Shown piece by piece: positions 8,768 to 17,841 of a stretch of DNA of 19,375 bases (position 1 is the first letter of the stretch; every line of letters starts with the position of its first letter). The position numbers and the translations under genes were made by a program. Below the pieces are notes generated by a model, which did not search any database, was not told the DNA's origin, and saw nothing but the letters and a program-made list of their open reading frames with translations. Origin of the DNA: Spongospora subterranea (taxonomy: Eukaryota; Endomyxa; Phytomyxea; Plasmodiophorida; Plasmodiophoridae). The DNA is taken from positions 1 through 19,375 of the forward strand of contig OUQQ01000239.1 of NCBI GenBank assembly GCA_900404475.1, read 5' to 3'.

Positions 8768-11547
8768 ATGGAGGTCCATGACGATAATGAGGATCTGGAT
8801 GTCAGCGGAAACCTGGAGCTGACGGCCGAAGAGCTCGCCGAATGCGGTCTTACCCTAGATGATATTCGCGACTTTCATGATGACAATGGAAAACATGAAA
8901 CTGTTGATAGCGATCACAATGCCGACTTGTTATCACAGCTACGTGATATCTATTCAGGATCTGACATTGACGACGACCTTGAGCCCGATCAAAACCAGTT
9001 TCATGGTAGTGTATAAGTGCCGATATATTTGAATGTGGGCGGAGCCGTTTGACGAATCTGTATGCACAAATTAGGAGGGAGCCCAATTGGTGAAGCGTTA
9101 ACAGATGATAATGATTTGCTGATGGTACAAGACGATACAGAACGAGTTATGACTTTTGTACATACTGAAGAGCAATCTCCAGAAGTTGGAAGCATTGTTT
9201 CTGACAATCAGAAGAACGATGTAGAGGTATCGCTGCACGTTTTTTGTTATATTCAACAAACTTAATGAGTGCTCAGGCCGTTGTTGCTGAAGATGCTGCA
9301 CCACGATTGACCATACAACAGGAGATTAATCAGTTGAAGATCAAAGCTGTTGAATTAAACCGTGCCAATAAAAAGGCTGAAGCGTTGAATCTGATGAGAA
9401 AAATCAAGCGCCTCCAAGCGACTTTCACCCAAGATTCCGGGCCCGTTAGTTTACCAATAAATGGTTCAGAAGCTATTCCAAAACTCAATAATATCAATGC
9501 CGGCGATGTTGTTAACGAGTCTTCGGCGATTGAAAGCGGGTATGAGTCCAAGGTGAGTGGCTTAATTACTTCTCGTAAGATACTCAGTTGCAATATGGTA
9601 TAGAATTCCGTCAAAGAAACCATCTTGCATCGATTGTCAGAATACACAGCAGAGGCTCTTTCAAAGAAGCGGGAAGGGGATATTCCTGCCGCTAAATTGC
9701 TAATGCAGCAAATCCATAACTTACGAGCTGCAAAGGATGATCTGGAAAATAACCGACGGATCCCGTCTTTGGATTCGCTTCCTGCCCCCTTGGTTACATT
9801 TATCACGTCCATCGCCCCAGCTAATCTAAATGTCGTGCTAGCAGAATTTGTCATCCCTTGACCAACTGGGAGGTGTTTCGAAACAGGAATCTCAACTTCA
9901 GGCGCTGAAAGACTTGGAATCTGCTCTTCACGATCAAGTGGCTCGTGTTCATGAGGAGTCAAAAGCGGTTTTGAAATTAGGTCTCAAAGATGAGGCTCGA
10001 TCCATCATTGCGGTGAAAGCTCACACTGAGCGAGCTCTACAGCGTTTGTCTGTGATTCATGCTGGTTCGTTGCAACCAGATTTAACGTATTAGGTAGTTC
10101 AGAGTTTCGCTTCGCACCAGTGGAGATCCATTACCGAAAGTAATTAAAGTGCTCCGCGATGTATCCTATCTACGTTCTTTTGACCACATCGGATCAAATC
10201 AGCTGGAGGTTCGCTGCACTTCACTACAGTTGTCCCAGATTATCGTGTCTTATCAATTCCATTCAGCTAGAAATAAAGCAAGCTGAATGTCTAACTCCGC
10301 CCTCCGGGTGGAGTTTGTGCACAAGCTTCGTTTCCTATGAGCTAATATATCCAAAGGATGTCGTTCAAAAAGGCGTGACGCAGACAGTCGAGAACAACGA
10401 CGATCCAGGTAGTGCATTTAATGTTCCATTACTTCGCGCAGTCTCTGAGAGTGGACCAGTTTTTGGATTAAAAAAACTGTTATCCTTTCCTAGGCCGAAG
10501 CATGCGTCGCGAATGTAATCTTTCGCCGCCAATAACGAAAACAACTGTTTAGCTTCAGTATGCAGGTTGAATTTTGTTAAAATTTCGTTTTCTGTTCAAG
10601 TACCAAGACGATTACTTTTCAAGCCCATTATAATCGGCACTGCAGACCTGAGGCTAGGACCGTTGCTTTCGCAATCGGAATTGACAGCGGTTTTACCTGT
10701 AATGTTTTTTTTAGTTGTTATATTCACGAATCTGATTTTTCGGCAGTTAAGGGGTGGCAGTCGAGGAAAACTTCAAATTACTCTCCGCCTGCGGACGCCT
10801 TTAGAAGGGCAAGATGTCGCTACCAAGACGGTTGAAGATATTTTTATTGAAGGTAATTTCATAGAGTTGTGTGTGAACGGCTCAGCTCACTTTCAGCAGG
10901 CGACCTTATTCCTCGTGCTAATTCGCCATCTCCCCGTTCCATGTAAACTTGATATCACCAACCGCTTACCTTTTTATTTATTCCTGTTTGGCCTCAGAAT
11001 CCGCAGCTCAACGAATTCGGGCACCCCACATTCGGCAGTTGTTTCTCCAACACCTATGCCATGTCCTTCAGGAATCGATCGTGAAGACTGGAACGTATTC
11101 GTAACACATGATGTGCTGAGTTATCGGATTCAAATTTGCTTTGTAGGATCCACATAGGCTTCAATCGATCTGTTCGAATGACGTAATAGACACGCTTATC
11201 CAAAACGTTACATCAGAGATAGGGACCTGCCGAGCCAAAAAAATGGACCCGCCCCCGACGCTTCTCATAAGGTTTTGTCTTTCGATCAAATGTGCACCAC
11301 ATGCTTTAACGTTTTGCTGTTCAGGGTCCAGCAACTCATTTCCATGAAGCAAAAGTTGGAGCAAAGCGTAGAAGATGGTTCGTTAACTTTATCGGCATAC
11401 CTTGATATGCTTAGGAAGGACATCATGCGACTGTCGTTGTTAGCCTCGGCATTGCAGCGAGCGAATCGATCATCTGAAGCAGACATTGTGCGGAATCGAC
11501 TACAAATTCAACAATCTGAACTTGATACAGCTATGTCCAATTCGTAA
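8768..11547 (+). CDS. CC2D1: CC2D1/Lethal giant discs homologue, 713 aa, 13 exons
   Basis: Homologue of CC2D1A/B and fly Lgd, which bind the ESCRT-III core protein CHMP4/Shrub through DM14 domains and regulate endosomal sorting, including Notch traffic. Exons: 8768-9005, 9075-9226, 9277-9552, 9604-9792, 9845-10047, 10103-10208, 10267-10514, 10566-10698, 10747-10852, 10897-10942, 10998-11094, 11147-11271, 11325-11547 (2142 nt). Introns are 44-69 bp. Three DM14-like helical hairpins are visible at about residues 146-180 (INQLKIKAVELNRANKKAEA), 230-263 and 303-353. A C2 domain follows (about 385-545: LELEIKQAECLTPPSGW, KPIIIGTADLRLGPL, GGSRGKLQITLRLRTPLEG). The C-terminal family block reads SICSNDVIDTLI then IVRNRLQIQQSEL. 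Human and fly proteins usually carry four DM14 repeats; I see three, with an acidic N-terminus in place of or obscuring a fourth. Exon boundaries at introns 5, 6 and 11 rest on phase and family similarity. Confidence 0.9.
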
Positions 11548-11669
11548 TTTGTATTTAAAATTGAGACGTATCGGACGTTATCCTATACTATGATTAATTT
11601 ACCAACCCTATTTTAAACAACATTATCATTGATAACTCTTATTGCTTTCAGTCGTGGCATTTCAGTATC

Positions 11670-11675
11670 TTTATA
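11670..11675 (-). terminator. Possible TATAAA poly(A) signal of the dynein light chain gene
   Basis: Reads TATAAA on the minus strand, 19 nt past the stop codon at 11694. It is a known functional variant of AATAAA; assigned by position only. Confidence 0.3.
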
Positions 11676-11693
11676 GTGTGGGCTTGAACAGAA

Positions 11694-12278
11694 TTACACA
11701 TGGACAGCGAAAACCGTCACGACACAATGCATTGTAGGATTTTCCCATTTCACAGAGCATGTCCCTGGCAATTCAAGAGATTAGCCATCCAAACAATCAA
11801 TAGTTTCCCCTAGCATATCTCCACCGTCTGTATTTAGGTCCCAGAAGCAGGCACTTGATATATGGAGGCCAGCTCCATTCCGTTGCATTATCGTTGATGT
11901 GACTAATAACTAATAAGAATCTTGCTACAGTAGGTAAACAAGCGTTTATAGGCATGTACCGACGTATTTGAAGTTCTTATCCAGCTGTCGCAAGCTCTTT
12001 AGAACGCTTTCGATGATAGCGGCCGTCCAATCGTGGACACGTTTGGCGTTGAATGTGTTCTGGCCCAGAACTGGATCCATGGACTGGGTAATCAATCACT
12101 CGTTAGGGATGGATGATGAGGAGAACGGGGGATATCGACCTGTTCAATACACGCTTTCACCTCATCGTAATCGAACCCGCACTGCAATCAATCAGGAATG
12201 AGATATTGACGTGATTTGCGCTGTTTTGGGGCCAATTTCACAACAACTCACAGCGTCGTCATCACCGAAATCGCTCAT
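11694..12278 (-). CDS. DYNLT1: Dynein light chain, Tctex-type, 113 aa, 5 exons
   Basis: Light chain that binds the intermediate chains of cytoplasmic dynein and links cargo to the motor; related chains also serve axonemal dynein. Exons in transcript order: 12278-12252, 12181-12140, 12083-11960, 11902-11825, 11764-11694 (342 nt, 113 aa, exactly the human DYNLT1 length). Introns are 70, 56, 57 and 60 bp. The spliced protein shows the family line-up without gaps: [78 protein letters not shown]. No single exon is longer than 124 nt, so the gene is invisible as an open frame. The first exon is only 9 codons (MSDFGDDDA). It is divergent from the kinesin gene, sharing a 681-bp upstream region. Confidence 0.95.
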
Positions 12279-12959
12279 TGATTGGTTCAAATCGGATCGT
12301 GAAAGCTTATGGGATAAGGATTTATGACTGACAGCTTGACGAGGGTGGAATTCGGGTCGATCCGAGATTACCGCCAACTGGATGGCTGTAATAAGTGGCG
12401 ACGTGTGTGTGGAGGGGGAGGGGGGGAATGGCAGTCAATATCACCCCAATTCTCATCACTCATTCGTTGCCACTGAACAATCACCACCCCTTTAACTGCA
12501 GATGATTCATCGTATCGTTCCTCATCTCTACCCGGTTTTGGGCACGTGGTAGTGCAATATTTCAAGCGGAACGTCGACAGGTGTTGACTGATCATGGATG
12601 AATAATTCGTGCTAAAATAAACCTATAGTGTCGATCTATAGAGAAACCCAACAGACATCGCACAGTTGATTTGTCTGGAGAACATCAAAATAATGATTCC
12701 TTTAAACAATCCAACTGATATCGGATGATATCTGACGTATTCCATGTTAATGAAACCCATCCTGATAATGGAATCGCTGACGGAATACACAAGACGACCA
12801 ATGATCCCATGACGGTTGACGTCGTGATGTTGCGAATACGATAATCGGCAATAAAAGGAAGGGGGTTGGGTATCGAGTCGGGTACTAATCGAACCCTGAT
12901 CCTACAGCGATTGATCAGGACAGAGAGGGTTAGAGGGGTGGTAGATCCCCACCTCAATA
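12279..12959. other. Shared upstream region of the dynein light chain and kinesin genes
   Basis: This 681-bp interval lies between divergent starts. I see no supported exon: minus frames at 12368-12595 and 12685-12957 are not family-like. It holds a G-rich tract at 12411-12426 next to a GT run. It presumably contains both promoters. Confidence 0.55.
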
Positions 12960-15838
12960 ATGCTCGATATCCAGGCCAGCGATGATGACGAACCCAAACA
13001 GGGCCTGGTCACCACACCTTCCCAGGATTTCATACCGATCGAGGCACCAGATCCACCCGACGACAACAATATCGTGGTCGTGGTTCGAAAACGACCACAG
13101 AGTGTTCGCGAGAAGACGACGGGAGGGAAAGATGTGATCAAGGTGTTGGATGGGAAATTAGTGGTGCTGATGGAAGCGGAATCGTCATCGTCGGATTTCC
13201 TACGCCACCACCGGACCCGCGAGAAGCAATACATGTTCGATCACGCGTTCGACGAGACGTGCTCCCAGCGGCACGTCTACGAGAACACGACCAAGTTCCT
13301 GATCGACGCTGTGGCGTCCGGCTACAACGCCAGCGTGTTCGCTTATGGGTCAACGGGCGCCGGCAAGACCTACACCATGATCGGGACCAGTTCCCAGCCG
13401 GGGATCATGATCCTGGCGCTCGAGGACCTGTTCGCCCACGTATCGGCGCACCAGGAATCGGTCTTCCGAATGGTGTTGTCGTACTTGGAGGTTTACAACG
13501 AGAACCTACGCGACCTATTGAAACCGTCGTCCACCACGCTCAGTCTACGAGAGGATCCGGTGAAGGGGATCCAGGTCGCCGGTCTTACCGAGTTTGTGGC
13601 GCACGACGCCCAGGAGGTTATGGAATTGCTCCATAAAGGGAACGCCAATCGAACAACAGAGCCGACCGCCGCGTAATGCCCCCCTCGTTATGTTCAGATT
13701 GATATGGCATCTGTCGCTGAGGCCCGCCTTTTTCGCCATCTTGTTTTCAGAAATCAGACCTCGTCTAGGTCCCACGCCGTCCTGCAGATCATCGTGGAGC
13801 AAAAGGATCGAATCCCGTCGACATTGGAGACGGTCCGGATAGGGAAGCTGTCATTGATCGATCTGGCTGGATCGGAGAGGGCGGCGATCACACAGAATCG
13901 AGGAATCAGGATGATCGAAGGCGCTAATATCAATCGATCGCTATTAGCTCTTGGTAATTGTATCACAGCTCTAGGCGCTAACTCCAACTTTGTCCCGTTC
14001 CGGTATGTCGGTCCCGATTTGCCATCTCCCTAGACCCTGATCTCGTGTGTTCGGCCATCGTTCAGCGACTCAAAACTGACGCGCGTCCTGAAGGATTCGT
14101 TAGGTGGAAACACCCGAACGGTAAATCATCTTCATCATCGTCACGTTTTCCACCCGCCGTATCTGAGATTCGATTGCGATCAACACAGGTGATGATATCG
14201 AATGTGAGCCCGTGTGATTTATCGTTCGAAGACACACACAATACCCTGAAATACGCCAATCGCGCCAAGAACATTCGCACCCACGTTCGTAGCAATGTAC
14301 TCGAGGTCTCCAATCATCTCGCCAAATACACCGATATCATCAGCGGATTACGTCGTGAGATCGCCTCCCTCAAATGTCAGATGCAAATATCGTCACTAAT
14401 TCAGCAGCGACGATCGGGGTCGGGGTCGTTATCGCATCAACTGGAGTTAGAGCATTGGCTGTCGTCAAGGGATATGACGACGTGGACCGAAGCCAGGCAG
14501 AAGCTGCAGAGCATGTTCGAGCAGTGGAAACAAATCGCCGAGACCGTCAACACGGTGAAGATGAGGAACCTGGAGGCGGCGCGGAACCTGAGGAAGGCGA
14601 GGATACTGGAGCGGCTGGGCGAGCCAGTTGGGGGCGAGATCCACAGACTGGAGAAGGAGATTGCCGAAGGGAACCAGCAGATACAGAGGCTGAAGGACCA
14701 GGATCTGGCCATGAAGAAACGGGAGAACGATCTGCGAGGGGAGGTTGGGGCAGCGGGCGGTAATGGATCGCAGACGATATCACAGATATTGGATATGGAG
14801 ATGGCCATGCATGGCCTCAAGGTCGACAATCTCAGACTGTGCCATGGCAGGACGGAATCCGATCAAGGCAACGCCGACTGGATTGAGTCGCTGGAGGATC
14901 AGATCAGGATCAGGGATAAAGTCATATCCGATCAGGAGATGGCGCTTCATCAGGTTCAGGAGCGGAAGAGTGTTGAGATGAGCAGAGGGCGATCCGGTTC
15001 CGAGGATCCTGTTCCCGCATCGTCGGGTCAATGTAAATCATCGGATCCGGCGCCTTCATCAGATCCTGTACCGTCCACGACCTCCGGAGCGGTTCGGGTT
15101 CCGAGACGGTTATCGATCAAGACCAGCACCGTTATCGATCATGGGTCTGGGTCGGGGGCCAGGAGAAGAAGGGCGTCGGCTGCGTTGCCCATCATCGCCA
15201 CCCCCGTGAAGAAGGCAGTGAAGGGGAAAGAAGGGAGACGACGCGATGGAGAAGGGGAGAGGGAATCCCCTTCCACCATCAGACAGCCATCATTCGCCAA
15301 ACCCGTCTCGTACCGTCCACCACGACCGCTGCACAATAAGTCTAGCGCCGCCAATCCCGACCCGATCCCCAATACGNGGTCTGGGTCGGGGGCCAGGAGA
15401 AGAAGGGCGTCGGCTGCGTTGCCCATCATCGCCACCCCCGTGAAGAAGGCAGTGAAGGGGAAAGAAGGGAGACGACGCGATGGAGAAGGGGAGAGGGAAT
15501 CCCCTTCCACCATCAGACAGCCATCATTCGCCAAACCCGTCTCGTACCGTCCACCACGACCGCTGCACAATAAGTCTAGCGCCGCCAATCCCGACCCGAT
15601 CCCCAATACGATGGCGCCATGGTCGACCCCGAAGCCATCGCGACGCCCTTCCATGGCGTCCAGCCGCGCCTCGTCCCATTCCAGTATCAAGTGCAGTACC
15701 GGGGAGAAATTGGACCAAGGTACAGGCGGGGGTGATGACGATGGCGGTTCAGGCCCAGCATCATATCATACTCGCCGGTTAAGGGCGAAATATGTGATTC
15801 CATCGGCAGTTCCCCGATCCCGAAGAAATTCATCGTAA
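12960..15838 (+). CDS. KIF19: Kinesin-8, KIF19-like motor, 889 aa as assembled (811 aa without the duplication), 4 exons
   Basis: Plus-end motor with microtubule-depolymerising activity; KIF19 controls ciliary length in vertebrates. Exons: 12960-13672, 13751-14002, 14066-14120, 14189-15838; introns 78, 63 and 68 bp. The motor domain is complete: VVVVRKRPQSV, P-loop GSTGAGKTYTM at about residues 130-140, switch I NQTSSRSHAVLQ split across intron 1, switch II LIDLAGSERA, then NRSLLALGNCI, DSKLTRVLKDSLGGNTRTVM and NTLKYANRAKNI. KIF19 rather than KIF18 is suggested by LVVLMEAE, the REKQYMFDHAFD block and NLxVSxHxAxYTxII after the neck. The stalk is coiled coil; the tail is basic and Ser/Pro-rich with low complexity. 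A 233-bp exact duplication and one N (15377) fall in the tail; because 234 bases is a multiple of three the frame survives. Codon use is more GC-rich than in genes to the left. Confidence 0.93.
15144..15610. repeat. Perfect 233-bp tandem duplication flanking a single N, probable assembly artefact
   Basis: Bases 15144-15376 and 15378-15610 are identical over all 233 positions by my reading, with only the ambiguous base 15377 between them. This is the signature of two contigs whose overlapping ends were placed end to end with a minimal gap instead of being merged. Both copies lie in the kinesin tail and add 78 codons (one of them containing the N). A real recent duplication is possible but would not explain the N at the exact junction. 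Confidence 0.9.
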
Positions 15839-15857
15839 ATTGGAAGAGAATTCCTCA

Positions 15858-15863
15858 AATAAA
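15858..15863 (+). terminator. AATAAA poly(A) signal of the kinesin gene
   Basis: Canonical hexamer 20 nt past the TAA stop at 15836-15838, in the 148-bp gap before the convergent zinc-finger gene. Confidence 0.6.
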
Positions 15864-15941
15864 TATCATAAACAGATGAAATAATCTGATTCGATTTATC
15901 CTCTCGAACGAAACCTGTTTAGTGAACTTGTTTCCTGATGT

Positions 15942-15947
15942 TTTATT
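15942..15947 (-). terminator. AATAAA poly(A) signal of the zinc-finger gene
   Basis: Reads AATAAA on the minus strand about 40 nt past the stop at 15987. It lies 79 bp from the kinesin signal, pointing the opposite way. Confidence 0.6.
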
Positions 15948-15986
15948 GAGTTGTTATCGGTTAGATAATGATCGATTACAGATCAG

Positions 15987-16871
15987 CTAGAGAGATTGTT
16001 GGAGATCCGTTTGGGGCGATTCCGGTTGAGGGACAGCCTTCACCAACACGCTCCCGAACATTGGGAAGCTGGTCTCGATCCGTTTGATCAGATCGGCTTC
16101 ACTATTGCTGTTATACGTCCTCTTGAACGAGTTCGCCGAGACCACGTTCGACGTTGACGAGGAGTTGGCGATGTACGGCGTCGCCTGATCGCTAATCAGC
16201 CATGACGACACGTCCGATCGGGTCATGGCCGACGGTCCCGTCAACGCCGGGGCGGCGGCTGGAAGCGATTCGGGCAAACGCCGCTCGGATTCGTCATGGT
16301 AGAACACGCAACGCGATCCAAACGAGCACAATCCTGTTGACGAATATTGATTGCACTCAACGGTCTTGAACTTCGGATGGCGATTAACCTGTCGCAACTC
16401 TTGTTCTCCATGTCTAAACCAATACGAACACACATCGTCAGTTACCGTTGACCAGGGCCAGCGCCACAGCACTTACGCGAACTGGCATTTAGCGCCATAT
16501 GGGCACGCGTTCGTTATCGACCACGATTTGCACAGTTCCGTCTTGTAGAGGTCCGTCTTGATATTGGATTGGGTCGAAGACTGACGAGATTGGGATGAGA
16601 TTGGGTCAGGTCTGGTCAGAATCGAGCGGGACGATGACCCCCAGATACGGTCGGTGAGATATGGGGATCGGGTCGACACCGACGGCAAGGCGGTGACCGA
16701 TCGGTTGATCGGCCCGGGTGGCGTCAGGCTCCACGATGACGACGAGGGTCGGGATGACGATTGCATCTGGACCAGAGCCGCGTTCGATGTCGGACGGGAA
16801 TGGGCCAAGAAGCATTTGTTGCCGTTCGGGCACTGGCCCGTTTTCGTGTAGGTTCGGCATGAGATCGACAT
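15987..16871 (-). CDS. Tristetraprolin/TIS11-type protein with three CCCH zinc fingers, 273 aa, 2 exons
   Basis: Exons 16871-16477 and 16413-15987, intron 63 bp with a GTAAGT donor (822 nt, 273 aa). Fingers 2 and 3 form the classical TTP/ZFP36 tandem: LYKTELCKSW... with C114, C123, C129, H133, an exact 18-residue linker containing ELRQVNRHPKFKT, then C152, C161, C167, H171, each C-x8-C-x5-C-x3-H. In this family the tandem binds AU-rich elements in mRNA 3' UTRs and recruits deadenylation. An extra finger with the same spacing stands at the N-terminus (C5, C14, C20, H24), separated by a Ser/Pro-rich linker of about 90 residues. The intron splits finger 2 at Ala132. The start ATG at 16871 is the first in frame; the longer open frame to 16919 has only TTG. 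The C-terminus is Ser/Thr-rich with no motif I recognise. Confidence 0.9.
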
Positions 16872-16920
16872 TATTGATCGACGAGAAGAGATATTGAAGG
16901 GGAATATAAGGGAATCCAAG

Positions 16921-16930
16921 CTATATAAAC
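16921..16930 (-). promoter_or_regulatory. TATA-box-like element upstream of the zinc-finger gene
   Basis: On the minus strand this reads GTTTATATAG, about 50 nt upstream of the ATG at 16871, which would leave a 5' UTR of about 20-25 nt. The core is nearly palindromic, so it could equally serve the plus-strand gene starting at 17064. Assigned on position and sequence only. Confidence 0.35.
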
Positions 16931-17063
16931 TGGGGCCAAGATCGATTTCTTATGAGATAGTCTTTGCAATTTCAGGAATGATGATTCCATGGCGTCTGAT
17001 GGGCGATAGCACTATAGCCCCAAACATTCCGATCAGGGTGACTCAACGTCATCGGCTGAATTG

Positions 17064-17728
17064 ATGAGGCTGAACAGGGATCTCCGCCCCAGGTTCCGGA
17101 TCACCCCGTCGGTGATTCAACCGATTTCCCCCTGGCTTAAACCGGGTAAAAAACAACCGAGCTATAATTCGGGTCCCAACTATAGGGATTGTGTACCCGA
17201 TATTGATCAGGAATGTCCCAGAGAGATGGCGCGATCCTGAACCGGGTGTTGATGGATGGGAGTCAGGGGGCGTTAGGACCACGATCATGGGATCGTATGT
17301 TCAGCACATTACGATCGATCAGGGCGGATTCTGATCGTGATCCACCTGAACCGCCATCCCCTACTATTGAGCCCGTCTCCTCTGCCCCTGAAATTGAGCC
17401 TGTTTCCCCTCCACTGGATTATCGCCATTTATCGGGTGATGGTCGCCCAGTTTACCCGGTTCATCTATCCGTTGCCCAATCGATGCCATTATCATCATCG
17501 TCTCCATCTGAGATTGCCCTTGGCCAGTTAATTGCTAGCTATCGATATCGGAAGAAACTTGAACGTGATCATCCATTTGATCAGGACATGTTTAAGATCA
17601 CGAAACCCGTCCAGCCAATATACCAACGATTAAAGCAAGACCTCGTCAGTCTGCGACATAAAATGGGCAGGATTCCTAATCGCCATCATGATAATCATCT
17701 CCAGCGCCAAAACAGCAGAAATAAATGA
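17064..17728 (+). CDS. Unidentified Pro/Ser-rich protein, about 199 aa, 2 exons
   Basis: I do not recognise the family. The longest open frame is 17213-17728 (171 codons). An upstream frame from ATG 17064 joins it through a phase-consistent 65-bp intron (17146-17210, GTAAAA donor, ATCAG acceptor), giving 600 nt. Codon 17213 would then be an internal Met. The product has a basic N-terminus (MRLNRDLRPRFR), a central acidic Pro/Ser stretch (DPPEPPSPTIEPVS, EIEPVSPPLDYRHL) that is probably disordered, and a basic C-terminal half (IASYRYRKKLERDHPF, IYQRLKQDLVSLRHKM) likely helical. The frame is also open upstream of 17064 back to a TAG at 17007, so the true start could lie further left. It is divergent from the zinc-finger gene (192 bp) and convergent with ATAD1 (113 bp). 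Confidence 0.6.
17720..17725 (+). terminator. AATAAA inside the last codons of the 17064-17728 gene
   Basis: The final codons read AGA AAT AAA TGA, so a canonical hexamer ends at the base before the stop codon. Cleavage 10-30 nt downstream would leave a very short 3' UTR. No other AATAAA follows on this strand before the convergent stop at 17842. Confidence 0.4.
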
Positions 17729-17796
17729 ATTTCGGTTCAACAACTACAACCGAAAGGGGATCGCTCATGATGTGGAAATGACCTGGGCTTCGATGA

Positions 17797-17802
17797 TTTA
17801 TA
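17797..17802 (-). terminator. Possible TATAAA poly(A) signal of ATAD1
   Basis: Reads TATAAA on the minus strand 40 nt past the stop at 17842. Assigned by position only. Confidence 0.3.
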
Positions 17803-17841
17803 TAGACAGATGAACATAGAAGAAAGGATGTAGAATATGAA

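Noticed and set aside
12411..12426. G-rich tract as a G-quadruplex
   Set aside because: Only two long G runs plus a short one; too weak to claim a four-run quadruplex.
12368..12595. Minus-strand open frame of about 75 codons upstream of the dynein light chain
   Set aside because: Its tail is low-complexity proline from the G-rich tract, and the dynein light chain has a good ATG and first exon without it.
12685..12957. Minus-strand open frame of about 90 codons abutting the kinesin start
   Set aside because: No family resemblance, ends against the kinesin ATG, and the interval is the expected promoter region of two divergent genes.
13259..13636. 125-codon plus frame inside the kinesin motor domain
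   Set aside because: Out-of-frame shadow of kinesin exon 1, favoured by its GC-rich codons.
15139..15690. 183-codon minus frame with an internal repeat
   Set aside because: Antisense shadow of the kinesin tail; its repeat is the assembly duplication.
17049..17288. Minus-strand frame of 79 codons between the zinc-finger and 199-aa genes
   Set aside because: The plus strand over the same bases gives a phase-consistent two-exon gene.
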